DNA of 64,000 bases from Planococcus sp. 107-1 (GCF_021513255.1 NZ_CP090977.1:2418001-2482000); one strand, 5' to 3'; positions 1-7,946 are shown, counted from the stretch's first letter. The notes: generated by a model from the letters alone, not told the origin. Program-made: numbers and translations.

Positions 1-432
1 ATATTGCAAGGGAACTTATACGTATCGCGCCAAATCCCTCTAGGAAACGGCAATAAAGTCCAGGAACTGCGCCACGAAATTCCTGATCTCACTATAGAGG
101 AAGGCAGTTTGCTAAAAAGCTTCTGGCTCCCGCCAAAACACCAAGTGCAAACGTGGTTTATGTTGGCCCAAACTCCATTTTTCGAATCCGAAGAAACGGA
201 AGACGAATGGGTTCAATTTGCCGCTGAAAACCGGCAACAGCAACTGAATTGGCTGACGCCTGCTGGACCATTGGTTAAAGTCGAACAAACAGACGATCTT
301 CGCACAGAGCTTGCCTATGATTTAAACGAAAATCGGACAGCAGATACGGTTTCAGCAGAATGGAATGAAAAATCCCCTTCCCTCTTTTTTGAATCGATGA
401 TGCTGAACGCTGACATCAATTCAGGTAAATGA
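1..432 (+). CDS. Hypothetical protein, C-terminal part (cut by window edge)
   Basis: The frame is open from the first base to the TGA at 430-432, so the gene almost certainly starts outside the window. The visible 143 residues are acidic, with no signal peptide or membrane segment and no motif I recognise. The tail carries a short aromatic/proline stretch (PSLFFESMML). It is followed after 5 bases by a strong hairpin terminator. I cannot assign a function. Confidence 0.6.
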   Translation: MLQGNLYVSRQIPLGNGNKVQELRHEIPDLTIEEGSLLKSFWLPPKHQVQTWFMLAQTPFFESEETEDEWVQFAAENRQQQLNWLTPAGPLVKVEQTDDLRTELAYDLNENRTADTVSAEWNEKSPSLFFESMMLNADINSGK

Positions 433-437
433 TTAGG

Positions 438-474
438 ATCCGTAAAAGCAGTTTCGCTTTTGCGGATTTTTTTT
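438..474 (+). terminator. Rho-independent terminator
   Basis: Inverted repeat ATCCGTAAAAGC / GCTTTTGCGGAT around a short loop, followed by a run of T. It lies directly after the stop of the partial first gene. Confidence 0.8.
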
Positions 475-525
475 GTAACAATCGTCCTCTTCAAGCGTCT
501 AACTCTAAAAATACGGGAGGATCTC

Positions 526-1095
526 ATGGCCAAAATATGGACAATCGTTTTCTTCATGCTCGCCGCTTTTCCTGCAATTGCACTCGCAGCACCCGATCCA
601 AATGAAGTGAAAGCGATTAAACAAGCAGCGCCAGTCCATCTGATTGGCACCGTTATTGAAGACGAGATGCTCGAACAAATCGATGACTCGAATTTCCCAT
701 ATCAGGAACGGAAGATGGTTTTACAGATCACCTCGATCGTTAAGGGCCTTGAAGAGGCAGATGCCAGTTCCTCTGTGGAAGTGCATTATACGTTTATTCC
801 GTCTTGGCTCGAGATGGAAGGCGGAGCCCGGATGGACATTGCTAAATCGGACGAAATCGAAATTTGGCTAAAAAAAGAGGCAGGTGTCTTAAAACCCGCT
901 CTTTCAGGAAATACGGTTGTGCATCTATATAAAAATGAGAAGCGTCCGCAACACATGCTTCTCCCTGCAACAACCGTGCCAAATTTTATTAAAAGCAAAT
1001 TGAGTGCCATGCCTCTCGGAATAATCGTAGCGGTCCTGCTCTTTTTCTCCTTATTTCTAATTGCCGGTATTTCAAAACGATTTTCTGCTCGTTAA
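526..1095 (+). CDS. Exported membrane-anchored protein of unknown function
   Basis: The start at 526 is chosen because GGGAGG lies 5 bases upstream; longer in-frame starts from 460 lie in the preceding terminator. The 189-residue product begins with a clear signal peptide (MAKIWTIVFFMLAAFPAIALA, cleavage probably after ALA). A soluble middle part follows, and the C-terminus has one hydrophobic helix (GIIVAVLLFFSLFLIAGI) with a basic tail, so the protein is probably displayed outside the membrane and anchored at its C-end. There are no cysteines or catalytic motifs that I recognise. It sits alone between a terminator and a small gene. Function unknown. Confidence 0.75.
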   Translation: MAKIWTIVFFMLAAFPAIALAAPDPNEVKAIKQAAPVHLIGTVIEDEMLEQIDDSNFPYQERKMVLQITSIVKGLEEADASSSVEVHYTFIPSWLEMEGGARMDIAKSDEIEIWLKKEAGVLKPALSGNTVVHLYKNEKRPQHMLLPATTVPNFIKSKLSAMPLGIIVAVLLFFSLFLIAGISKRFSAR

Positions 1096-1210
1096 CACGC
1101 AAATCCGAGTTCATTCGCTTCCAATAAAACAGAATAATCAGTATAATTAACAGAGAGAGAATAATTCATCCTTCAGCTAACGATTTTATTCATAAGGAGG
1201 CTATTTCATC

Positions 1211-1378
1211 ATGGAACGCGCTCGAGTGGACCAAAAAGAAATTACCCGTCTCTTGGATGAAGATTATTATGCGGCTTTGAATATGATTGGCGAAGGCGGA
1301 CCGGATTTTGCGGCTATTGAGGATGATGCACCTGAAGAAGTGAAGCGAGACGCCAAGAAGGCGGAAGAGCTTCACTAA
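1211..1378 (+). CDS. Small acidic protein, 55 aa, unknown function
   Basis: A short frame with ATG at 1211 and a near-perfect ribosome binding site AAGGAGG at 1194-1200 (10 bases upstream). The product is soluble and highly charged: an amphipathic N-half (MERARVDQKEITRLLDEDYY), a GEGGPDF turn, and an acidic then lysine-rich tail. A terminator follows 20 bases after the TAA. The good initiation site plus terminator argue for a real gene despite the size. I do not recognise the family. Confidence 0.65.
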   Translation: MERARVDQKEITRLLDEDYYAALNMIGEGGPDFAAIEDDAPEEVKRDAKKAEELH

Positions 1379-1400
1379 AATTTTATCTTAGAACAAAATA

Positions 1401-1439
1401 AGGCCCCGAGAAAGCCATGCTTTCTCAGGGTCATTTTTT
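1401..1439 (+). terminator. Terminator between convergent genes
   Basis: Hairpin with arms CGAGAAAGC and GCTTTCTC extended by flanking CCC/GGG pairs, followed by a T run. It closes the 55-aa gene and lies against the 3' end of the convergent oxidoreductase gene. Confidence 0.75.
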
Positions 1440-1441
1440 GC

Positions 1442-2449
1442 TCATTCCATTAATTCGGCAATGATTTCATAAGAACGCAGACGATCTTTCTGGTGGAAAA
1501 TCTGCGAATTGATGATTACTTCGTTCGCTCTTGTTTTATTGATGAAACTGCGCAGTTTTTCACGAACCACATCCGGTGTCCCGACAATCATCGATTCCGA
1601 ATCCAATTTCTCACGGAAAATCGCAATTTCACGGTCCGTCCATTCCTCTTCCAAATTATCGATTGGCGGCATGAAAGTTGTTGGCATTCCGCGCATCAAA
1701 GCAAACATTTGCGCTTGGCTTGAAGTCGCTAACCACTCAGCCCGTTCTTGAGTATCGGCTGCGATCACATTGACCCCAACCATTGCATAAGGCTCTTGCA
1801 AGTCTTTCGATGGTTTGAAATTCTGATGGTACAATTGCATGGCTTGCATCGTAAAGTCCGGTGCAAAATGGCTGGCAAACGAAAAAGGCAATCCTTTCAC
1901 TGCTGCAAGCTGGGCGCTATAGCCGCTTGAGCCCAATAGCCATAAAGGAATATTCAAGCCGATTCCTGGATAAGCCTTGACGCGGCCAACCGGGTTATCG
2001 GAAAAATAATTCTGCAGTTCAGCGACAGACTGCGGAAATTCATCCACATTGCTCTGCAAATTTCGGCGGAGCGCATAAGCCGTTGCCTGGTCGCTCCCTG
2101 GCGCCCGTCCCAATCCAAGATCGATCCGTCCTGGATAAATCGTCTCGAGCGTTCCAAACTGTTCAGCAATGACGAGCGGTGCATGGTTAGGCAGCATAAC
2201 CCCACCTGACCCCACTCGGATCGTATTCGTATGGCCTGCAATATGGCCAATTAATAAAGAAGTCGCAGAACTGCCGATTCCTGGCATATTGTGATGCTCA
2301 GCAAGCCAGTAACGGTTAAAGCCCCATTTCTCTACATGCTGGGCAAGTTCTACACTATTTGCAAAAGACTCAGCCGTTTCGCTGCCTTCATTGATCGGCG
2401 CTAAATCCAAAACGGATAAGGGAACATTTTCAAATTTCTTTTGATTCAT
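1442..2449 (-). CDS. Luciferase-like (LLM class) flavin-dependent oxidoreductase
   Basis: A TIM-barrel protein of the bacterial luciferase family, predicted to oxidise an unknown substrate with reduced flavin and oxygen. The opening [10 protein letters not shown], the motif [13 protein letters not shown] near residues 44-56, the SGGVMLPNH loop, [14 protein letters not shown] near 107-120 and LLGSSGYSA in the middle are typical of the MsnO8/YceB-like branch. The start at 2449 (MNQKKF) is preferred: AAGGAGTG lies 8 bases upstream, while the longer frame to 2503 has no ribosome binding site. The length of 335 aa is usual. The gene is monocistronic by appearance. The substrate cannot be told from sequence. 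Confidence 0.85.
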   Translation of the reverse strand: MNQKKFENVPLSVLDLAPINEGSETAESFANSVELAQHVEKWGFNRYWLAEHHNMPGIGSSATSLLIGHIAGHTNTIRVGSGGVMLPNHAPLVIAEQFGTLETIYPGRIDLGLGRAPGSDQATAYALRRNLQSNVDEFPQSVAELQNYFSDNPVGRVKAYPGIGLNIPLWLLGSSGYSAQLAAVKGLPFSFASHFAPDFTMQAMQLYHQNFKPSKDLQEPYAMVGVNVIAADTQERAEWLATSSQAQMFALMRGMPTTFMPPIDNLEEEWTDREIAIFREKLDSESMIVGTPDVVREKLRSFINKTRANEVIINSQIFHQKDRLRSYEIIAELME

Positions 2450-2518
2450 CTGATCTTCACTCCTTGTCACTAATATTGTAGCGATTTTGCCAAATAAAGG
2501 CATGCAATCAGCTCAGAC

Positions 2519-2800
2519 GAGAAAAGCGCAAGCGCCCATCTAGCCCCGACAGGCTTAAGGCAGAACACACAGGAAATCCTGATTTCCGCAGTGGGCTGAC
2601 TTAAGACCCCGAGGGGCTGGGCGCTGGAAACTGGACAACGAAAAGCGCAGGCAGCTCGCCAGCCGCGACAAGCGCTGGAAGCCTTAGCGGTAATGGCGGG
2701 TTTTGCCATTGCTGATAAGGCTGAAGCGACCTCGAGCGGCTAGCTGCCGGAGTCTGGACAATCAGAAAAGCGGAGCCGCCTTGACAGCCGCGACAAGCTT
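2519..2800. repeat. Tandem array of palindromic intergenic repeat elements
   Basis: Three units begin with GAAAAGCG at about 2521, 2640 and 2765. The first two are about 120 bp long and end in TGGACAA; the third is cut after about 36 bp. Each is GC-rich and largely self-complementary: in unit one AGCGCCCATCTAGCCCC pairs with GGGGCTGGGCGCT; in unit two TAATGGCGGG sits opposite a complementary stretch in TTTTGCCATT. Reading frames across the block have no ribosome binding site and differ between units, so it is not coding. It fills the gap between the oxidoreductase promoter and the PAS-STAS operon terminator. Confidence 0.75.
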
Positions 2801-2837
2801 AGGTCCCCCCATATCCCCACGCTAATTTCTGCCACAT

Positions 2838-2876
2838 AAAAAAGCCGACTCGGGATTTTTCGAGTCAGCTTTTGCT
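2838..2876 (-). terminator. Terminator of the PAS-STAS/B12 operon
   Basis: On the minus strand AAAGCTGACTCG / CGAGTCGGCTTT frames a small loop and is followed by a T run. The hairpin begins inside the last codons of the PAS-STAS gene. Confidence 0.8.
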
Positions 2877-3641
2877 GGTTTCTGGGCGCAAAGCAATTAC
2901 TTCCTGCAAAGAAGAAATAAACTTTACGGACAATAGCGATTGAAGATGATGAAGCTTTTTAGCATGAATCGGTTTCACTCCGCAAATAATGCTTTCTGTT
3001 CCCATCACGGAGATTGTCTGCAAAAGAGATTCTAAGCTGGTCAATCCCTGACTTGTAATTTTAGTCATTGCAGTAAAGTCCAGAATGACCATTTCCGCAT
3101 CTACTTGATAAATATTTTCCAACAAGCGGGAACTGACTGCTTCCACTTTTTCTCTGGATAATTCCCCAAATAACGGTATTAAGAGCCGGTCCCTATCCAA
3201 TTGGATGCAAGGAGCGGATAACTCTTGGACTTGCTGCAACAAGTCCGCAGTCCGTTCTTTTTCCAAAAATAAATCATAATCGGTTTCATTTAGACGGGAA
3301 CGGAGCTGGCCAAGCTGCTGGATGACTCTCTCCATTTTACCGTCTTTAGGCACAAGTATTACAGATAAGCTAAATTGGCTGTCCCATTTTGCAAAAACAT
3401 CTGCCAAAATCAGATTGCTTGGCTGGGCGATCACATTCAGTTCAAATTTTTCGACCACCGTTCCAGAAGCAAGCATCTTCTTTGCTTTGTTTGCACTCGC
3501 TTCATCCACGATTTCTAAGAATGACGAAATCTCGCCAAACAAACGCCGAGCTTCGTCGGAACAATTGACCACGGAGAGCTTTTCGTTTAACCGAAAAGCC
3601 GGGAGCGGCAATGCATCATATTGATATTCTGTATTCATCAT
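2865..3641 (-). CDS. PAS-STAS domain protein, RsbR-like
   Basis: The protein has 258 residues. Residues about 10-98 look like a PAS-type sensor fold (FRLNEKLSVVNCSDEARRLFG), 103-138 form a long charged helix, and 142-250 are a STAS domain. The STAS part follows the RsbR pattern: LLIPLFGELSREK, VILDFTAMTKITSQGL, then IICGVKPIHAKKL. Thr196-Ser197 occupy the place of the phosphorylated residues in SpoIIAA/RsbR proteins. In Bacillus, RsbR paralogues form stressosomes that control sigma B; YtvA joins a light-sensing LOV domain to such a STAS domain. The start overlaps the preceding B12-domain gene by 26 bases, so the two are coupled in translation. A signalling role is inferred; the partner is unknown. 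Confidence 0.8.
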   Translation of the reverse strand: MMNTEYQYDALPLPAFRLNEKLSVVNCSDEARRLFGEISSFLEIVDEASANKAKKMLASGTVVEKFELNVIAQPSNLILADVFAKWDSQFSLSVILVPKDGKMERVIQQLGQLRSRLNETDYDLFLEKERTADLLQQVQELSAPCIQLDRDRLLIPLFGELSREKVEAVSSRLLENIYQVDAEMVILDFTAMTKITSQGLTSLESLLQTISVMGTESIICGVKPIHAKKLHHLQSLLSVKFISSLQEVIALRPETSKS

Positions 3642-4269
3642 CCGGCTCCTCTCCCGTTTTAATCCAGTGTTCCAGTTGCTCGAGGTCCTTCACTAAAATG
3701 GCGCCTTCATCAATCAGGATGCGGCTGCTTTCAAATGCAGCCGCTCGGCCACCGACGATGATTGCAGGAGCATGCGCCAGCTCTTTGAAACTTTTGATAT
3801 AAGCTTTTAAAGTTGGCAGACGATAGACAAGCGCCGCTGATAAAGCGATGGTGTCTGGCTGCCAGCGATTGGCCGCTTCTATAGCATGGTCAAGCGGCAT
3901 ATTCGGCCCTAAATAATGGACAACCCAGTCGTTTTCACGGAAAAGGCTTGAGACCATCTTCAATCCGATATAATGTTCTTCACCCTCAGGCCCTAATACC
4001 ATGACTTTTCGTTTTGAAGAATGCGTTTCTTCTCCCCGCTTATCAATTATCGAAACGACAAAATCGCAAATCGCCGTAGCAAGATGTTCATCTGCCACTG
4101 AAATGGTATTCGTTTCCCATAACTCACCGATATGGTACATGGCAGGTGTTAATAGCTGATCAAAAAGTTTTTTCCGGTTATGGCTGTCGAGAAATTGCTG
4201 AACTTGCACCAGCGCTTCCCGGTCGTTGCCTTGTAAAAAAAGTTCGGCTAATTCGGTTGGTTGGATCAT
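3616..4269 (-). CDS. Stand-alone cobalamin-binding photoreceptor-like protein (CarH/LitR sensor half)
   Basis: The protein has 217 residues in two parts. Residues about 5-80 are a helical cap with Trp51 followed by Glu61-His62, spaced exactly as the W-x9-EH signature of the light-sensing B12 domain of CarH. Residues about 87-205 form the Rossmann-like cobalamin domain, with the E-x-H-x-x-G motif at Glu97/His99/Gly102 that gives the lower cobalt ligand in this class, and SAALVYRLP and IVGGRAA further on. CarH and LitR carry an N-terminal MerR helix-turn-helix; here it is absent, so the protein cannot act as a DNA-binding repressor itself. It lies between a helical small protein (4 bases away) and PAS-STAS (overlapping). 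Light or adenosylcobalamin sensing is inferred from motifs only. Confidence 0.8.
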   Translation of the reverse strand: MIQPTELAELFLQGNDREALVQVQQFLDSHNRKKLFDQLLTPAMYHIGELWETNTISVADEHLATAICDFVVSIIDKRGEETHSSKRKVMVLGPEGEEHYIGLKMVSSLFRENDWVVHYLGPNMPLDHAIEAANRWQPDTIALSAALVYRLPTLKAYIKSFKELAHAPAIIVGGRAAAFESSRILIDEGAILVKDLEQLEHWIKTGEEPDDEYRISI

Positions 4270-4273
4270 CTGA

Positions 4274-4645
4274 TCAACCTCCCTTCTTCAAATTGCTGCC
4301 TTTCAACAAATCGATCGCCTCTTGAAGGCATTGTTGCATAAATTCTCTTTCTTTCAGTTCAACTTCTGCATCCAATAATCCAATGAGTCTTTCAAAATTA
4401 TCTATGATCAAGTCTGACTCGACATTTCGGCTCGTTAATACCTTTTCCAGCCATAATGTATATTCAAGAAACACCTGTCTATCGTTCAAACCATACGCCG
4501 TCTCCAAATGGTCGAGATGATGCATATTGTCTTTTTCGGTATGGTCAAATCCGCGTTCTCCAAAACGATCCCATAGGGTTGGATATGCTTCATATATTTG
4601 AATCGCGATGCTTTTGGCAATTTGCTTCTTTAAATCTTGCTTCAT
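4274..4645 (-). CDS. Small all-helical protein of the B12-sensor operon
   Basis: This is an alpha-helical protein of 123 residues with no signal peptide or membrane helix. Its centre, HTEKDNMHHLDHLETAYG, then LEYTLWLEKVLTSRNV, resembles the helical N-terminal extension I recall from some larger cobalamin-binding proteins (pattern D-x-x-x-H-L-x-x-L then Y-x-x-W). That comparison is from memory. It may be a separated domain that works with the B12 protein encoded next. Its ATG overlaps the stop of the monooxygenase gene (ATGA), and its own last codons carry the AGGGAGG site of the next gene. Function unknown. Confidence 0.7.
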   Translation of the reverse strand: MKQDLKKQIAKSIAIQIYEAYPTLWDRFGERGFDHTEKDNMHHLDHLETAYGLNDRQVFLEYTLWLEKVLTSRNVESDLIIDNFERLIGLLDAEVELKEREFMQQCLQEAIDLLKGSNLKKGG

Positions 4646-4947
4646 TCTGCCACCACCTCATACTGATGGACTTTTGGCACTATGCCGGCAAGCGCTTTGT
4701 CCGGATAATGCTTTTCGAGATCATGGATTTCCTTGAACTCATTGCTTCTTACCCATTCCATGTAGGCCTCTTTTGAATGCCATTCCAAGTGGACAGTCAA
4801 TTCATTGCGTTTCTTTGTATTCTGGATCAGCCGGAAAGAATGGAATCCAGGAGCTTTATCTACTCGTCTTGAACGTTTGCGATAAATATCAATGAGGTCC
4901 TGAGTCTTCTCTTCAGGCACCACAACAGTGGATGTCACAATATACAT
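4642..4947 (-). CDS. HmoA-like antibiotic-biosynthesis-monooxygenase (ABM) family protein
   Basis: A single ABM/IsdG-like ferredoxin-fold domain of 101 residues. It opens with MYIVTSTVVVPEEK, very like HmoA of B. subtilis, and has the middle motif VHLEWHSKEAYMEWVRS and a later FKEIHDLEKH. In heme-degrading IsdG/HmoA enzymes an Asn, a Trp and a His are catalytic; Trp and His are present, but the early Asn is Ser here, so heme oxygenase activity is uncertain. The start at 4947 has AAGGGGT about 9 bases upstream; the longer frame to 4983 covers the promoter. It is the first gene of the operon with the B12 sensor and PAS-STAS genes. Confidence 0.75.
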   Translation of the reverse strand: MYIVTSTVVVPEEKTQDLIDIYRKRSRRVDKAPGFHSFRLIQNTKKRNELTVHLEWHSKEAYMEWVRSNEFKEIHDLEKHYPDKALAGIVPKVHQYEVVAE

Positions 4948-4981
4948 CAGATTACCCCTTTGAAATAAAGTGTTAATATCC

Positions 4982-5010
4982 ATTATAACCTTTCGTCTTT
5001 CGAATTAAAA
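4982..5010 (-). promoter_or_regulatory. Candidate promoter of the B12-sensor operon
   Basis: On the minus strand a TATAAT lies about 35 bases before the first start codon, but no good -35 sits 17 bases upstream of it. Instead TTTTAA, 13 bases, AGGTTA resembles a sigma B promoter (GTTTAA ... GGGTAT). Which one is used cannot be decided by eye. Confidence 0.35.
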
Positions 5011-5157
5011 GAAATCGCCCATTTGCCTATAAAGCGTTTAAATCTTAAAACGTTTTTTCCATTTAAAAGAATATTTTCACAATTTCTCTTGCAGTTTCTG
5101 GTGAGATGGTTTAAGCTTGAAGACATCGCAACATCCATAACTTCATATTATTTATTT

Positions 5158-5262
5158 CTTATCAAGAGAGACGGAGGGATTTGGCCCTTTGATGTCTCAG
5201 CAACCAGCCTGACGAAGGCCACGGTGCTAATTCCAAAAGGCATATGCCTTAAAGATGAGAAG
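5158..5262 (+). promoter_or_regulatory. SAM-I (S-box) riboswitch
   Basis: All conserved S-box blocks appear in order: CTTATCAAGAGAG, GGAGGGA, GGCCC, GATG, CAGCAACC, GGTGCTAATTCC and GATGAGA. It is followed by a perfect terminator hairpin and then metC. High S-adenosylmethionine should favour termination, and low levels antitermination. Confidence 0.95.
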
Positions 5263-5280
5263 AACGCGTTCCCTATAAAA

Positions 5281-5316
5281 CGGGGCTTTCTTCTTGCTGA
5301 AGAAAGCCCCGTTTTT
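5281..5316 (+). terminator. Riboswitch expression-platform terminator
   Basis: CGGGGCTTTCTTC / GAAGAAAGCCCCG hairpin plus T run, 18 bases after the S-box core and before metC. Confidence 0.9.
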
Positions 5317-5362
5317 CTATGCATTAACCAGAACCGTTCTCTACAACTAATAGGAGGTTTTC

Positions 5363-6541
5363 ATGATGGCAAATCATTTAGAGACTCGTTTTATCCATTC
5401 AACTGGCGTAGACAAAGAAACAGGGGCAGTCAACGTCCCTATTTACTTGTCCTCCACTTATCATCAGCCCAATATCGATGAGTTCGGACCATTCGACTAC
5501 AGCCGTTCAGGCAATCCAACGCGTCAAAAATTAGAGGAAACGATTGCGAAACTCGAAAACGGCACCCGTGGATTTGCCTTTTCTTCCGGCATGGCTGCGA
5601 TCTCCTCTGCTTTCATGCTTTTATCTGCCGGAGACCATGTTCTCGTTTCTGAAGATGTCTACGGCGGAACTTATCGTTTCGTCACAGAAGTGCTGAATAA
5701 ATTCAATATCGACTACACATTCGTCAATATGACCGATCTCAGTGAGATGGCCGCTGCCATCCGCGAAAATACAAAAGTCATCTATATTGAAACGCCTTCT
5801 AACCCGGTGATGAACATCACAGATATTGAAATCGCAGCTAAACTTGCAAAAGCGAACGATTGTTTAACTTTTGTCGATAATACATTCATGACGCCTCTTT
5901 ATCAAAACCCACTTGACCTTGGAGCAGACATCGTCTTGCATAGCGCTACAAAATTCCTTTCCGGCCATAGTGACATCATTGCCGGACTCGCTGTGACAAA
6001 AGACGAAGAGCTCGGCAGCCGGCTCGCTTTTATCCAAAACACATTCGGTTCGATTTTAGGGGCGCAAGATTCTTATTCACTTATCCAAGGCATTAAAACA
6101 CTTGGTGCCCGTATGAAACAGTCGTCCGCATCAGCTCGAATTATTGCCGATTATTTGCATAGCCATCCCGTAGTAGAAGAAGTATATTACCCCGGTTTCC
6201 GTTTCCATCCGGGAAATCCGATACATGAACGCCAAGCACGTGGAGCAGGTGCAGTTCTGTCCCTGCGCCTCGCCGATAAAGCCGCAGCCAAAATTTTCGT
6301 CGACAGCTTGCAAATTCCGGTTTTCGCAGTATCGCTCGGGGCAGTTGAAACAATTCTTTCCTACCCAGCGACCATGTCTCATGCATCTATGCCAAAAGAA
6401 CAGCGTGAGCAGCGAGGAATCACCGACGGTTTACTGCGATTGTCCGTTGGTTTGGAATATGCTGATGACTTGCTCGAAGATCTCGAACAAGCATTAAAAA
6501 AAGTACGCGAAGCTAGCCCACAACCTGTATTAACTAAATAA
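5363..6541 (+). CDS. metC: Cystathionine beta-lyase (trans-sulfuration, methionine synthesis)
   Basis: A PLP enzyme of the Cys/Met-metabolism family that splits cystathionine to homocysteine, pyruvate and ammonia. The 392-residue length matches B. subtilis MetC (about 390), and stretches such as FDYSRSGNPTR (44-54), GTRGFAFSSGMAAIS, HVLVSEDVYGGT and LSYPATMSHA follow that protein closely. The PLP lysine is Lys197 in HSATKFLSGHSD. AGGAGG ends 5 bases before the first ATG; a second ATG three bases on is equally possible. The S-box upstream ties it to methionine metabolism, favouring MetC over a generic gamma-synthase. No metI partner lies next to it. Confidence 0.9.
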   Translation: MMANHLETRFIHSTGVDKETGAVNVPIYLSSTYHQPNIDEFGPFDYSRSGNPTRQKLEETIAKLENGTRGFAFSSGMAAISSAFMLLSAGDHVLVSEDVYGGTYRFVTEVLNKFNIDYTFVNMTDLSEMAAAIRENTKVIYIETPSNPVMNITDIEIAAKLAKANDCLTFVDNTFMTPLYQNPLDLGADIVLHSATKFLSGHSDIIAGLAVTKDEELGSRLAFIQNTFGSILGAQDSYSLIQGIKTLGARMKQSSASARIIADYLHSHPVVEEVYYPGFRFHPGNPIHERQARGAGAVLSLRLADKAAAKIFVDSLQIPVFAVSLGAVETILSYPATMSHASMPKEQREQRGITDGLLRLSVGLEYADDLLEDLEQALKKVREASPQPVLTK

Positions 6542-6595
6542 AGCAAGATACGAACCCGGACAGACATCAAGTTTTCTCATGCTTCTACACAACCT

Positions 6596-6636
6596 AAAAA
6601 GCCGTTCACCTTTACAAAAGATGAACGGCTTTCTTC
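6596..6636. terminator. Bidirectional terminator between metC and malic enzyme
   Basis: AAAGCCGTTCA / TGAACGGCTTT hairpin with A run on the left and T-rich right side, between two convergent genes. Confidence 0.8.
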
Positions 6637-6645
6637 TATATATTG

Positions 6646-7887
6646 TTATTCTCTGACAATAGCTGCAGTTAAATCATCTTTGTTTTCATTAACTTGATTT
6701 AGGCAAGCAGCATAGTTGGCAACGCCTGTTTCGATTGCCGCAGCAGCTACCGCTTTAGCAACTGCTGTAGCCACGCGCAGATCAAAAGGAGTTGGAATGA
6801 CATAATCCTCGTGGAGTTCATCTTCTTCAATCAAATCGGCAATGGCTTCAACTGCTGCAATTTTCATCGCATCATTGATTTCACTGGCTTGCACGTCTAA
6901 CGCCCCTCTGAATATGCCTGGGAAAGCTAATACATTATTCACTTGGTTTGGAAAATCCGACCGTCCTGTACCAATTACTTTGGCTCCTGCACGCTTAGCC
7001 TCATGCGGCAAGATTTCAGGATTCGGATTTGCCATCGCAAAAATAATGGGGCCTTCCGCCATGGTTCTCACCATTTCTTCAGTTAATGCACCTTCTGCAG
7101 AAACACCGATAAAAACATCCGCGCCGATAACGACCTCGTGGAGCAAACCTTCGTTGCGCTCGAAGTTGGTTATCTCTGCAACTTCTTCTTTAAACGGATT
7201 CATACCATAAGTTCGGCCTTTGAAAATCGCACCTTTTGTATCGCACATGATTACGTCGTTAAAGCCGAATTTACAAAGAAGCTTAACCACAGCAATTCCC
7301 GCAGCACCTGCCCCGTTAACGATGATTTTCGTCCCTGCAATCCCTTTTCCTATCAGCTTTAGCGCGTTAATCAAGCCGGCTAAAGTGACAATGGCGGTTC
7401 CATGCTGATCATCATGGAATACAGGTATATTCATTTCTTCTTTTAAACGCTGTTCTACGATAAAGCAAGTCGGTGCAGAGATATCCTCTAAATTCACACC
7501 GCCAAATCCAGGTTCCAATAATTTCACGGTCTGGATAATGGTTTCGGCATCTGTCGATCCAAGGCAAATTGGAAAAGCATCCACTCCAGCAAACTCTTTA
7601 AAAAGTACGGCTTTTCCTTCCATGACAGGCAAGGCAGCTTCAGGACCAATATTTCCGAGTCCAAGTACAGCGGTTCCATCTGTGACAACGGCTACTGTAT
7701 TGCCTTTCATCGTGTAATCGTAGACTTTGGCGGGCTCCTGCGCTATTTCCTTGCACGGTTCGGCCACTCCAGGAGAATACGCAAGACTTAGATCGCGTCC
7801 ATTTTCCACCGCCACTTTCGACCGTACTTCCAACTTCCCTTTATGCTGCAGATGCAATTGCAAAGAGTCATTTCTCAGATTCGACAT
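6646..7887 (-). CDS. ytsJ: Malic enzyme, YtsJ type
   Basis: This enzyme decarboxylates malate to pyruvate using NAD(P). The 413-residue protein follows B. subtilis YtsJ (about 410 aa) nearly throughout: LSLAYSPGVAEPCK, YDYTMKGNTVAVVTDGTAVLG, VFHDDQHGTAIVTLAG, the dinucleotide loop NGAGAAGIA, and IFAMANPNPEI. The start at 7887 is set by AAAGGAGATG upstream; the longer frame to 8028 runs through the promoter. A cre-like box lies about 100 bases upstream. YtsJ prefers NADP, but cofactor choice cannot be settled from these motifs alone. Confidence 0.9.
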   Translation of the reverse strand: MSNLRNDSLQLHLQHKGKLEVRSKVAVENGRDLSLAYSPGVAEPCKEIAQEPAKVYDYTMKGNTVAVVTDGTAVLGLGNIGPEAALPVMEGKAVLFKEFAGVDAFPICLGSTDAETIIQTVKLLEPGFGGVNLEDISAPTCFIVEQRLKEEMNIPVFHDDQHGTAIVTLAGLINALKLIGKGIAGTKIIVNGAGAAGIAVVKLLCKFGFNDVIMCDTKGAIFKGRTYGMNPFKEEVAEITNFERNEGLLHEVVIGADVFIGVSAEGALTEEMVRTMAEGPIIFAMANPNPEILPHEAKRAGAKVIGTGRSDFPNQVNNVLAFPGIFRGALDVQASEINDAMKIAAVEAIADLIEEDELHEDYVIPTPFDLRVATAVAKAVAAAAIETGVANYAACLNQVNENKDDLTAAIVRE

Positions 7888-7917
7888 CGCTTCATCTCCT
7901 TTAACACATAATGGTTC

Positions 7918-7946
7918 ATTATAGAGTGATTTCTGGAAATTGAAAG
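7918..7946 (-). promoter_or_regulatory. Putative promoter of the malic enzyme gene
   Basis: Minus-strand TATAAT at 7918-7923 with a poor -35 (CTTTCA) 17 bases upstream, about 30 bases before the start codon. Confidence 0.4.

Noticed and set aside
2470-2709. 79-aa frame in the repeat block
   Set aside because: It consists of palindromic repeat sequence, has no ribosome binding site and is not kept between repeat units.
2519-2800. Possible CRISPR array
   Set aside because: Units are about 120 bp, long palindromes without uniform spacers, and no cas gene is near.
5023-5481. 152-aa frame upstream of metC on the plus strand
   Set aside because: It runs straight through the S-box riboswitch and its terminator and into metC in another frame; no ribosome binding site.
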